Source of the DNA: Pleodorina starrii
Taxonomy: Eukaryota > Chlorophyta > Chlorophyceae > Chlamydomonadales > Volvocaceae
Assembly (NCBI GenBank): GCA_030267565.1
Contig: BRXU01000004.1
Location: forward strand, 4,532,501-4,596,500
Direction: 5' to 3'
DNA length: 64,000 nucleotides
Positions 23,901 through 34,952 of this stretch are shown here, piece by piece (positions within the stretch are counted from its first letter, which is position 1; each line of letters starts with the position of its first letter). The notes under the pieces are model-generated. The model had not been told where the DNA came from. It saw nothing but the letters and a program-made list of their open reading frames with translations, and searched no databases. The position numbers were made by a program, and so were the translations under genes.

Positions 23901-26227
23901 CCGGCTCCTCCAGACACAGTCGCTCACCGTCGCTCTGCCGCGTGGGTTCGGACGCACCTCCACGCAGGTGGCAAGCCCGGGCCGCACAAGATCCAGGGCA
24001 TTGGCGCCGGGTTCGTGCCTGCCATCCTCAACACCGATGTGTACGACGAGGTCATCAAGGTGGGGCATGTGCGTGTACCGTACCGACGCAATCTTTTTGC
24101 GAATAAATAATTAACTGTTTGGGGCCTCGCAAAGTGTCAAACAAAACTCGGAAGGGTCCCTCGCAAATATTTGAAGTTTCAAAAAAAAACTCCCAAGGCA
24201 TCTCGCAAAATCTTCTCGCAAATATAAATTATTTGCCGCGCGCTGCGGGTGGGGGGGCGCTGTGGGGGCCGGCGGGGAAGGGCTACCGGGGCTATGGCGG
24301 GCACGGCCGGTTGGGGATGGAGTAGAGGCGGCGACGGCGGTGGAGCCAACGGGGGCCGGCCCGTCCCAGCCGGCAAGGGGCCGTGCAGGCGGAGAGGAAG
24401 GGCAGCGGGGTGAGCGGGTGGACAGACTGCTGCACGGGGGAGGGGGCCGGGAATGCGGGAAGGCCACTGCGAAAGGCAAGCCCGTGGCTGTGGGGCGGAT
24501 GGGTTTTGGGGCGGATGGGTGGCGTGAAGCAGGTATGGCACCCGGTATGTCCCATTCCTTCAGTAGAATGCAATGCCTTTGCGCTGACGATAAGATGCGA
24601 GTTCGCAAACTTGTACATACGGCTCAAGAGCTCGCAGATTTCAAAAGTTTACAAATAAACTCCTACCGGCGCCTCGCAAAATAATAGCGTTTACATATCC
24701 AAATTTTAAACATTTTCTGGCCTCGCAAAATAACCGCGTCGCAAAAAGATTGCGTCGGTACGGTATTTGTAAGGGTGCGACCGTAACCCTTTCCGGAGGA
24801 GAAGTCGCGATGCGGGGACTACCGGTAGACAAAAGCGAAACCGGGGATGGCGCGTGTGCGTGCATGTGCGCGTATACGTGTGGGGACTGGGGAGATAGGA
24901 AGGGCGAGGCGGGCGCATCAGTAGGCTCGGGGAGCTTGACGCGCGAGGCAGCGCGCGTGAGGAAGGGCGCGGGGTTCGCCAAGCAGCCAGCCGCGCTGCA
25001 GGCCCCGGGAAAAGCATGCAGCTGACCGCGGCTGCGTCGGCGCACTGAAGCTCCGGCCCCTGCCCATGATGGTCTTCGCTTGTGCGCTGTATACCGATTG
25101 CTCGTGTGTCGGCTGCTGCGCTCGCAGATTAAGAGCGACGACGCGGTGGCGATGGCGGCCCGCCTGGCGACGGACGAGGGGCTGTTTTGCGGCATCAGCT
25201 CGGGAGCGGCGGTCGCGGCGGCAATCAAGGTGGGCGGGTGCAGGGGGAAAGCGAGGCCTATGTCACGGTTCAAATTGTTCTTTTCATAATTAGGAAAGGG
25301 GGCGAGGAACGATCTTGTCGCGTTTGGGTCCGGTGCGCCAGATGAGTTTGCGCTGTGGGGTAACCCACACCGGATGAGCACCAGCCTGGCGTCTGGTCGA
25401 TGTGCTCCTGTGTGCCTTGGCGCCGTCTTGCTGGCGAGGCAACGGTGTACCTGGGGTTCGATGCGGGTTCTGCGTTGTCAGTGGATGTAGCGGAGCGGAA
25501 AGCAAACGGGAAGCAGATGCGCATGCGTAAACCGCCGCCTGCTTTCGGCGTGTGGGGGTCGCGTAATGCCGGGGTGAATCTTGACACAGTCGCACAAGAG
25601 ATCGGACCTGCCGCCCCACATTGTTCGACTACGGTACAGGTTGCGTCTCGACCGGAGAACGCCGGCAAGCTGGTGGCGGTGGTGCTCCCTTCGTTTGGCG
25701 AGAGGTGCGCCATTGCCACTAACTTGTACCCAAATCAGCGACCTCTTGACAGCTTCATGCCCCATCGCGAGCCGAGCGTGTGACCGACGCGCCCAACCAT
25801 ACCATGCGGGATCTGCCTTGATCCGTGCTCATTCGTGCACGTCCCTCAGTCCGCTTGGGCCGCTGCGCAAGCACACCAGTCCCGAGAGCGGTCGATTGTC
25901 GCCTTGCCAGTAGGCTCATAAGGGTATTAGTGATGCGACCCATCCGGTCTTAAATCGTGGACCATGGGCCTCAAGTGAGAACAGGAGTCGCCATGCGAAG
26001 CCGGAGAAGAAGCCGGCCTCGGCCTCGCGCCGCCGGAATCCGCGCACGTGCGTGGCCTGCCTGTGCCCGCCAGCTACAAACAACCGGATCTGCCCTTGGA
26101 TTGCTGGATTCGCAGGTATCTATCCTCGGTCCTCTTCAACCACTTGCGACTGGAGTGTGAATCGTTGAAGCAGGATGAGAGGGCCAAGATCTCGGATGTG
26201 GCTGGCCGCGAATTCTTCGTGCCGTAA
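20949..26227 (+). CDS. O-acetylserine (thiol)lyase / cysteine synthase, plastid type
   Basis: PLP enzyme making cysteine from O-acetylserine and sulfide. Ten exons: 20949-20996, 21081-21254, 21607-21666, 22218-22437, 22928-23053, 23432-23590, 23968-24059, 25128-25229, 25640-25704, 26116-26227; phases agree, 385 residues. The first roughly 55 residues ([15 protein letters not shown]..) look like a plastid transit peptide. Motifs: [20 protein letters not shown] with the PLP lysine (Lys94), [52 protein letters not shown] and PSFGERY. The enzyme looks intact. Intron 2 has a GC donor (AAG|GCGCGT), required to give VTK|GCVAKV. Intron 7 (24060-25127) carries a transposon. Intron 6 contains a GGCT-type minisatellite. 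Confidence 0.95.
23584..23755. repeat. GGCTG/GGGTG minisatellite in cysteine synthase intron 6
   Basis: An imperfect array of ggctggctggg-type units begins just after the donor of intron 6. It creates long spurious open frames on both strands. Confidence 0.85.
24076..24765. mobile_element. Non-autonomous DNA transposon (MITE-like) with 27-bp perfect terminal inverted repeats
   Basis: The left end (24076-24102, beginning taccgtaccgacgcaatct) is the exact reverse complement of the right end (24739-24765). The outermost TA on each side may be a target duplication, as in Tc1/mariner elements, which leaves a 25-bp terminal repeat. Both subterminal zones hold many TCGCAAA motifs (for example cctcgcaaa), typical of transposase-binding clusters. 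The ends are AT-rich, unlike the host gene. No transposase is encoded, and the 690-bp length fits a MITE. It sits inside intron 7 of the cysteine synthase gene without touching splice sites. Confidence 0.88.
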
Positions 26228-27058
26228 AGGGCTGCAAGCCCTGTCGCCGGCCGTGCATGCCACAGCGCCCCGCGAACTGGTTAAGGTTCTCTCTGATAAG
26301 GCGCAGAGGGAGCAGCTTTGCATTATTTTTCATGTTTGGTGCGCGTCTGACTGTCGGCGGTAATGATTGGCGATGACTCGAGTGTTCATAAGCGACCCAA
26401 TCAGCAGGGGCCATGTCCGGCTCAGACAGATGACGTGGTTCGTCCTCGCGCTGCGAGCCGCAAGCTGGACTTGCTCCCTGTGTTTGCATTTACCGGAATA
26501 GGGGTTTGGGGCGGTGCGGGAAGGATTTGCATCGCGGTGCGCGTGGTCGGCGGATGACGAAGCAGTACGGCGCGAAGGCGGCGGGAAAATACTTAACTCG
26601 CGGGGACTGTTGCGCAGCCATAACTTGCTTTCGAAACCCACAAACGCTACTCTTATGTGCCTTTGTGACCTGCTCGTGACTTGTTTCATGTCATTCTGAC
26701 TCGCGAAATCCTCCGAGCCTAATCACCGTTCCTCGGAAAAGGGGCTGCCAGGGTGTTAAGATTGTAAGCCCCGCGGCCGAGGCTGCTTTGCGGGCAAAGT
26801 AGCTTGTTGTCTGCGAACAGTTGACAGCGGTCCCTCGGGTCGTTTTGGCTGCCAAGCCCAAACCGGGCGCCGGCCGACGTTGCTACGGTACACGTTTCGC
26901 GCAACGTTGTTCGCCTGTGCGCGCCTTTTATATTTCGCTTTTTTAATTCGCCCTCCAAGCGACGGTCCGCCTTGGCGCGCCTGTGATATTTCAGCAATTC
27001 GCGCCGGTGACTCAAGCCGACAACAACACCAACAACAACTTTCAAGTTCGTCGCGCTC
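26228..27058. other. Intergenic: cysteine synthase 3' UTR and CCCH gene 5' leader
   Basis: No coding signature apart from short random frames. The last 80 bp before 27059 are rich in CAA repeats (acaacaacaccaacaacaac), which looks like an unstructured 5' leader of the zinc-finger gene. Confidence 0.55.
26763..26767 (+). promoter_or_regulatory. Putative polyadenylation signal TGTAA for the cysteine synthase gene
   Basis: TGTAA lies 536 bp past the stop codon and about 290 bp before the next gene's start, a plausible transcript end. Confidence 0.45.
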
Positions 27059-30000
27059 ATGGCCACCATTTCCGAGACGCCCTCTTCGCAGCACCTCAAG
27101 GCCGAGGCCGCCGAGCAGTGCCATCGTTTCGCCGGCGGCGGCGCTGGCGCCGGCGGCAGCTATGATGACAGCCTGGCCGAGAGCATCAGCCTTCGGCCCT
27201 CCTGGGGCCGAGCGGTGACAAGGCCCTGCGCTGCCGCGAACGCGAACAACACCAACAACCTACTCCCAACAACCTTCAGCAGCCAGCCGGATCAGCACCA
27301 ACGGCAGCAACAGCCGACGAGCGCCGCCCAAAAGCGATCCGCAAGCGTGATGGCTGACAAATCATCCGATATTTCCGGCCCCGGCGCCGCCGATTTGGTC
27401 ATGTCGACGTCGACGCCGACTTCGCCCGCGACCGCGCTCGACTCGCTTACCGGCGGCGCCTGGTTCCAGGCCGCGACCCCCGCCGGCCAGGGCCACGCGG
27501 CGGCGGCGCCCGCCTTGGCCATGTCGGGCCTCGGTGGCCGCGGCGGCAGCGGCGCCGGACGTCGTCTCTTCGGCGATCCGTCCCTTCTGCAGCCCATGAG
27601 CAGCGCCGGCGGCCGCAGCTTCGGCAGCGAAGGTGGCGGCGGCGCTGTCGCGGTGACGGCGCACGGCCTGTCGCCGGGCTCCCCCCTGGGCAGCGGTCGC
27701 GCCAGCCCCGCCACCGGCGGCGGCGGCGGCGCCGCCGGCCGCGGCGGCAGCGACGGCGGCGGCAGCGCCGCGTCCTTCCTCTCCTGCTCCCCTGACGGTT
27801 CCCCCACCGCCGTCGGCGCGGCGCCGCTGTCGCCATTTCACTGCCGTACCTCCTTCAACGGCGGCATGACCATTACGGCGACGCCGGGCGGCGGCGTCGG
27901 TGGCGGCAGCGGCGCCGGTTCGGTTCCGACGCCCGCGCTACCCAAGCCGGAACCGATGCTTGGGTCGCAGCTATCGCATGGCTCCCATGGCTCCCACGGG
28001 TCGCAGGGCGGCGGCGGCGGCGACAGCAGCGGCGGCGCGGCGTCGGGTGCTGGCGTGGGGCTGGGTCCCGGCCAGGTGTATTTGGTGGTGGACCCTTCAA
28101 CCGGGCTGGTGGTGGGGACCGCGCAAGCGACTGGTGAGTTTGGGTTTCAGGGCTTCGTGCCTACCGGGTCGGAGTACCGGTAGTCGAGTGTTGAGGCGGA
28201 GCCTTCGTGTCTTAAGTGGGGCTGAATTTGCTGACGCGCGCCCCCCCTGTAAGGTACCAAAGCTCGAGAGATTTGACAGCACCGTTATCCCCATCCTTGC
28301 CTTGCCTTGCCTTTTGTGTTAAAGCAGGCGCCAGCACCCCCGGCTCACTGGCTCCCAGCACCCCGGGCGCCACCGGCATGGCCTTCCACGGCCCCGCTGG
28401 CGGCGGCCACACCCCCGCCGGCACCGGCAGCACCCGGAGCTCCCTGGATCTCCCCGGCTCGGCACACGGCCAAGCACAGCAGCTCCGACCCACATCGACT
28501 AACCAACCGGTTCGCTCCGCCGGCGGTGGCCTCAGCGGCGGCACGATGGCAGCCGCCGACATGACGCGCGCGGCGCTGTCGCTCCTGGGCGCCGGCGGCG
28601 CCGGCGCCGGCGCGGTGCCGGCGGCTGCCGCTGCTGCCGCCGCCGCCGCGAGCGCCGCCGCGGTCAACCAGCAGAACGCGCTGGCGCTGGCGAGTCTGGC
28701 CGGCGGAAGCGGTGGCGGCGGCGGCGGTGAAGGCGGCGCCGCGGCCGCGCAGGCGCAGCAGTCGACGGCGGAGCTGCTGATGCTGCTGGCGTCGGCGGGG
28801 GCGGGGGCGCCGGCGACGTCCGCGGCGGGCGGCGGCGGCGGCGCAATGGCGCCGGACACGTCTGCTGCAGCGGCGCTGGCGAGCACGCTGGATCCGGCTA
28901 CTGCGGCTGCGCTGCTTGATGTGGGTCATACAGGGTGTCGGCCGTTGCGATGTACGCCGATGTGGGTCGGGGCGAATCCGTTGGGTGAGGTATCGGAACG
29001 TCCGCGATGTGGGTCGGGCAAATACCGATCCGCCGTGATTTGGGTCGTCGTTCAGTTTGCGTTCTGTCCCGACCCAAGGTCAGAAACGGAGTTGACTCTT
29101 GAAGCTTGTCTATCGCCGCTCTTCGTGATCCTGCTGTCTTCTGCCGATTGCCTCGCCCTCTTCCTCTGACCCACATCGTCTATCCTCCTGCAGGAGGGCT
29201 TGGCTACCGGCGGCCTGACGGACGACGTCGTACTTGCGCTGGCGCAGGCGGCGGGCGTGCTCGATGCCGCCGCCGCCGCCGCCGCCGGCGCGCAAGGCGC
29301 CGCGGCGGGCGCCACCGGCGTCGGCACGCTGCCACTGCAGCTTCCCGTCCCTTTCCCACCGGGCCCCGGCGGCGCCACCGCCACCGGCGGCGGAGTCGCC
29401 CACATGTCCTCAGCACCGCCCGGCTTCACCTCCGCCCTCCTCGGCCCCGCCGGCCCGGCCGTCTTCGCCCCCGGCGCATCGCCGGGCGCCGCCGGCCTGC
29501 CCAACTTCGCCTCTGGCGCCGGCGGCGCGGCTGGCAACGCCGCCACCGTCGCCGCGGTGCGCGTGGGGTTGCTGGGCAACAGCGCCCTTGCGGGCCTGGC
29601 CGGCTTGGGAAGCCCGGGCAGCGCCACCTGGCGGTCGCCCTCGTGGCGAAACGCCGGCGGCGGGCTGAGCGGCTTGGCTGCCATTGGCAGCCCCGGGCCG
29701 GCGGTGGCGGTGGGCGCGCGCACCACGCAGGCGGCCGCGGCGCTGGCGCCTCAGGGCCTGCTGGCTGGGCTGGCGAGCCCGCCCGGGCCGCGGGGCACTG
29801 GGCCCAAGCACAACACGCTGTACAAGGTGAGTGAGAGTGGCGGCCTGGCCGCGGACGCCACAAGTTTGTGCCGAAGGTCGGGCACGTCCCCGTCACGGGC
29901 GGCACGGTGCGGGTGTGCGATGTCGAGTGTGGAGAGGTTAGGTTTTGACGAGGGGATGTGGAGATGGGGAGAGTGTGCTGATAGGTTCGGGAAGGATGGT

Positions 30001-31984
30001 TGCCAGGCTTTCCGCTGTAGATATGTTGGAAAATGGAGATGGGCTGGTCGCAAGCGGTTGCTCCATGCGCTGCGCCCTTCCCGCCTCGCAGACGGAGATG
30101 TGCCGGTCCTGGACTGAGACCGGCAGCTGCCGCTACGGAAGCAAGTGCCAGGTGGGTTGCAGTGGGTTGCGATGAGTTGGTATGTGGGTTGGGTAGGTGG
30201 GTTGGGTAGGTGGGTTGGCGCAGAGGCATGCTCCCAGTGCAGTGCGTAGGGTTCTTCCCGGATGGGCGGTAGTACCTGGATGGGCGGGCATCGGTATTGG
30301 CGGGGTGGCTGCAGTACCGTGTTTACGGATGTGGGTCAAGAGGGCGACATCGGGTTGGGAAGCGAGGGCGGTAAACGGCACGTCCAACAGCGGGTCGTGA
30401 CCTTTTGAGTTGCCAACTTGCTTTGCGAATGACGAAACGACGCTGACGGCCTGGGGCCCATCTATGCCACCGCGAACCCCTCGCCGCAGTTTGCTCACGG
30501 CCCCGAGGAGCTCCGACCCGTCATTCGCCACCCCAAGTACAAGACTGAGGTACGGCACAGGGATGCCGGTCTCCTTGACTGGCGATCCGCACCTTACCCA
30601 GCAGGATCCCTGTCCTTAGACGCAGAGAGAAAGAGCGTAGAAGACAAGAACAGGTTCAGAGGGAAGCATCTGAGAGATAAGGCCCGTTCAGCGGTGTCGT
30701 CCGTAGAAGTCGCCGCGCCGGGTGAATCGCTTGCTGACCTCTCCCTCACGTTGACGCCCCCTGGCTGCCCCGCCCGCTTTCGTTTTCGCAGCACTGCCGT
30801 ACCTTCGCCGCCACCGGCGCCTGCCAGTACGGCAGCCGCTGCCGCTTCATTCACGCCGTACCGCCGGGCAGCGCCATCGGCACGCCGCGTCCCCAGGGCA
30901 TCGGCCTGCTGGGCCCTGAGGTGGGCGCCGGCGGCATGGCTGGCGAAGACGGCGCCAGCGTCGGCGGCGGCGCTGCCCTGCAGAGCGCCGCGGACGCTGC
31001 GGGCGCCGCCGTTTGGTCACGTTCGTCCGATTCGGGAGTTGGCAACGGGGTGAGTCCCTGAGGGAGGGTAGGGTAAGAGGGGTTGTTGGGATTTCGGTTG
31101 CTGCGCGGAGTGCCGCGCGTGCGCGCTGCATGCGTGCCCCTTTGAAAGCACGCTCTTGTTGACAGTTGCCAGCTCTTCCGAGGCCCGCTGTTGAGCGGGT
31201 CGCGCAAACCAAACCATCCGGTTCAAGTAGGTTCAACTTGGTGGTGGACGTTTGCTGTCGGTATGCCGCAATGCAGCGTTTACTGTTAATGTGCAATGCA
31301 AGCCGAGTATCGTGCTGCTGTCAACTGTCCGTCACCGTGCCTGGCGCGCCGGCTGTAGCTGCGATCTGGCTGACCACGTCATCTGCAACTCCCGCCCCCC
31401 TTCCCGCCCCTCCTGTGCCCGAATCCTTCCAGGCGCTGTCCGCCGCCGCCGCATCGCTGCTGTCGCCCTCCAACAAGGCCTGCCTCTTCTCTCCCACCGG
31501 CCGCGGCGCCGCCCGCCACAGCAACTCCCTCACCTCGCCGCCCTTCAAGATGGCTCGCCTCACCGAGCAACTGCTGCCGCTCATGCAGCTCCCAGCCACA
31601 GCCAACGGCGGCGACGCCGCCGCCAACCGGGCCGTCAACGCCAGCCTGGTGCTGCTCGGCGGCGGCGGCGGCGGCGGCGGCGCCAGCATGTTCGGCGGCG
31701 ACGCTGACGCCTCCGGCGGCACCGGCGGCGGCGCCGCTGACGCCGCGCTGCAGCTCTTTAGCGCATTCGGCCGCGGCGGCGATCCCAAGGCTGGGACTGG
31801 AGCTGGGGCTGGGGCTAGTGGCCTGTCGGCCGTGCCACCGGTTACTCAGCAACTGGACGCGTCCCAGCGACCCCAGCAGCAGCAGCAGCAGTCCGCTGGC
31901 CCGGGCGGTGCGGTGCACAGGCGCGGCAGTCACATGGTGGATACGGTGATGGTGGCGGAGGGAGAGGCGCAGATGCGGCCCTAG
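27059..31984 (+). CDS. Tandem CCCH zinc-finger protein (tristetraprolin/TIS11 type)
   Basis: Seven exons: 27059-28133, 28328-28920, 29194-29826, 30092-30151, 30490-30549, 30792-31049, 31433-31984; phases agree, 1076 residues. Two C-x8-C-x5-C-x3-H fingers lie at about 771-790 and 809-827, spaced by the canonical 18 residues. The lead-in YKTEMC, the linker GPEELRP..RHPKYKTE and the second finger CRTFAATGACQYGSRC match the TTP family, whose members bind AU-rich mRNA elements and promote decay. The remaining protein is almost wholly Ala/Gly/Ser/Pro low complexity, with SPxS-like phosphorylation-prone stretches and a Gln run near the C-terminus. Finger 1 is split by an intron just before its last residues. 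RNA target specificity is inferred from the family only. Confidence 0.9.
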
Positions 31985-34952
31985 AGTTGTTTGCGAGGGT
32001 ACCTTGATGTCGCGTTTGTTGAGTTTTGTCGGATTTGGCTTTGAGTAGAGTTTTAACGGCTTGGTGGTTCAGGAGGTTGGGGCGGGGACGTGTTTCGATG
32101 CATCGGCGGAGTCTGTTGTTGTGGATTGGATGTGCGGGTCCGGGCGGGTCCAGGCCAGTCTGCGCCGCCGTCGTCACGGTGGGTCATCGTCAAGGTAGTC
32201 CGCGCAGAGGGTTGAGAAGAGTTTGCATTTAGCTTGGGCGCGCGCCCGCGAGGCGCCGTATACGGTAGGGCATATTAAACGCAGGGTGCGCACGGGCGTT
32301 TGCAAGTGCTGCCTCCCTTATCTAGGGGAGTGACGGGGCGCCTTCCTCCGGTCGAGGTCGTTTATCTCCGTGTCTCTTATGCTGGGCGAGGGCGAAAGGG
32401 CGCCGTTTAAAATGCGTTTGGATTGCGATCTGGCCGCCTGGTGCCAGGCTGCAATGCGAGATGCAGACGGCAGTATTGAGTAAGCAGCAAAGTTGTCCAT
32501 GCTGTACGGCGAGGCCGTACGGCAACTGCCAGTTGTACGGCATTATTGGCGATACAAGTTGTCAGGGCTGCCCTATCGGGGCGGGAGGTATATTGACACG
32601 GCCCCAAAGACCCGCCTGGGCCGTCCCCGGGCGGCTCGGAAGCATATGCTCCTGCCGCGCCGGGTCGAGGTTCGGCCCGGGTGTTGGGCGGGGCCTCGAA
32701 TGTGTTTTGGTACATGCCAATGCTCATGCTGCGACTGCATACATGCTTTTGCCGGTACGGCACATTATGGAAAGAGCGCAGGTCCTCACTTTTATGGTAA
32801 ATGCTGGCGCCGCGGGCGGTGTGGTCGGCGCCGCAGGGTGCCTGCGATGCGGCCGCGCGTAGCTCCTTATCTTTCTGCACCAAGATTAAATATCCTGCCC
32901 CTGCCTTCTATTTTGGATCTCTTGCGGTCTTTGCTCCGTCTGGGATTCCCGGACGGACGCCGCAGGGTAAAGCCGCCGGCGCGGACCGGTGTTTATGGGC
33001 GGCGTGTGTTTTGACCTTTTCGAGGAATGCATGTCGGTCGATCGGTCGGTCGGTCGGTCGATTGAGATCTAACGTTGCGGCGTGGAGGCGGCTGCAGCAG
33101 CGTGTGCTGTTGGGACGTTCAGTGCAAGGACGTGGTTCGGCTCCTGGCGGGAGACAGGAGTGCACTGGGAGGATGGATTGGGGTTGGTTTTCGAGGGGAG
33201 TTTTGCACGCCATTTGATGAGGTGGCTGTCCTGGTACGACAAGGAGTGGAAAAGAGCGGGGCCCCGGGAGGAGAGGAGGGGATGTTTTTTCGGACGGGCA
33301 CGGGCACGGCCTTTGTATTTTCTACGTAATTCGGGAGACTTATTTACTTTTGCCTCCCCGCCTCTTCCCAATGCCGCCGCTGCTCCGATGCCACTAACCA
33401 AGTAGTCTTGTGACGGTACGGCGCTGGCGGCGGGCGTGGGTGATGTCGTACACTAGAAAGATTTTCGTATGTCAGAAAACGTCTGTGCAGCTGGCCTTGT
33501 CTTTTCGTTCGTAGTACCGCACACGTGCCCAATAATGTCAACAAGGAAATTCGATCGGCGCCTAATCCACGGGGCCACATCGGGAGCACTAGGTCTCGTT
33601 TACAGCGATGCAGGGTTCCGGGCAGAAGGAAGGCGCCTGGTGCGTGTGTGCCTGTGTGTGTATGTCGAGGGCTGCGCCAAAACACGTCGACGGCAGCACT
33701 GTACGGTATGTCGGTCGAAGCGCTCATTCGTGTGACACAGCGGATGAGCCTCGCGTGCGCGACTCATGAGGAGGGGGCGACGCGACTCGCGCGCAGCCCG
33801 ACCCCATGCCCACACCCGCGCGAGATGGGAATTGTTTCCTTTCCTTTGCGATCGTGTCATTGACCCGCGGGTCAGTCGCTATCCTATATTTGTGTACATG
33901 GACCCTCGCTTTCGGCTGTCCGGGGGATGTATGTCCGTATTCTGATCGCTGCCCTTCATCAGAATGCGGCAGGCGGCTACGTTGGTGCTGTTGTGCATGG
34001 CGGGCAAAGCAGTAGAAGGTTGTGCGAGGCGTGTCAGCTATAACGTGTGTGCGGCGTTGCGGGCCGCGGAGAGGGGTGTTTGTTTCTACACGTTTGATAT
34101 TCTGTGGACCGGTTGGAAAGATGAATTTCTATTGCATCCCGTGCTTTGGCTCCAGGCGTGTGGTTGTTATGCGCGATGTGCGCCCAAGTCTGGTGCGCCT
34201 AGGTCGTGTGAGGACGTAAAAGAGAGCATACGCATCGTTGTAACTGCTGCTGCGTCCCGAAAGATGCGGTCCTTCCAGAATTTGTGCACTGGTATCGAAA
34301 ACATGCATTACATGCCTTCCGACTGTCTTTGCTTGCCCCTCTTTTGCAGTGCAGTGTGCAAAGAGAGCACTCGATGTGTGCATGAGCTGCTGTCTGCTGT
34401 ACATCGACATTCCCAGCACGCCACTAGCAACGAGCATCCCTCTCACGCGCCATGGTACACAACTCCCATCTCCCTCCGCTAGCCAGCAAAGGCTGCCGTC
34501 TCATCTCCCATCTCCCTCCGCTAGCCAGCAAAGGCTGCCGTCTCAGACACATGAAGGCTGCTCCCCCAAGCCGCGCATCATCGACTGCCGACCTCCAAAG
34601 GCGCAACCTGGAGACATCACAGCAATCCCTGCCCTGCTCATACCTGCTGCACTGCACGGCCAACTGGGCCGCTGGCTCTACCCTCCAAACGAGAACCCTG
34701 GGGGGTTCCGGAGCATGCAACTAACACCTACTCCTATTCCTGCTGCCACTAGCTCTCCCTTCTCTTTCCGAAAGACCCACCGCCGCACCCAGCCAGATCC
34801 GTGACCCCCTCGTGCTCGAGTCCACATCAAGTCCGATATCCCAAACCCTAACAGCGACGACACAATTCGGCCGTCAATTGCGCATCGACAATAGCCTGTG
34901 GCCGCACCATCCCACCCCTGCTCAACCCCACTCGCCATCACCCCTCCCGCCA
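31985..34952. other. Long convergent intergenic region between CCCH and RING genes
   Basis: Three kilobases without recognisable protein. The first TGTAA after the CCCH stop that I see is at 34239-34243, which would imply a 3' UTR over 2 kb. A TTACA at 34308-34312 may serve the minus-strand RING gene. A GGTC microsatellite is at 33039-33061 and a 42-bp duplication at 34463-34546. An unspliced or non-coding transcript cannot be excluded. Confidence 0.5.
34463..34546. repeat. 42-bp direct tandem duplication
   Basis: Two adjacent 42-bp copies begin ctcccatctccctccgct and differ only at the last base. They lie in the 3' flank of the RING gene. Confidence 0.95.

Noticed and set aside
24242..24684. 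Open frames inside the MITE
   Set aside because: Short, no transposase motif, and both strands are open, as expected for GC-rich filler.
33964..34482. A 172-codon plus-strand frame in the CCCH-RING intergenic region
   Set aside because: Cys-rich random composition, no family motif and no coding-type codon use.
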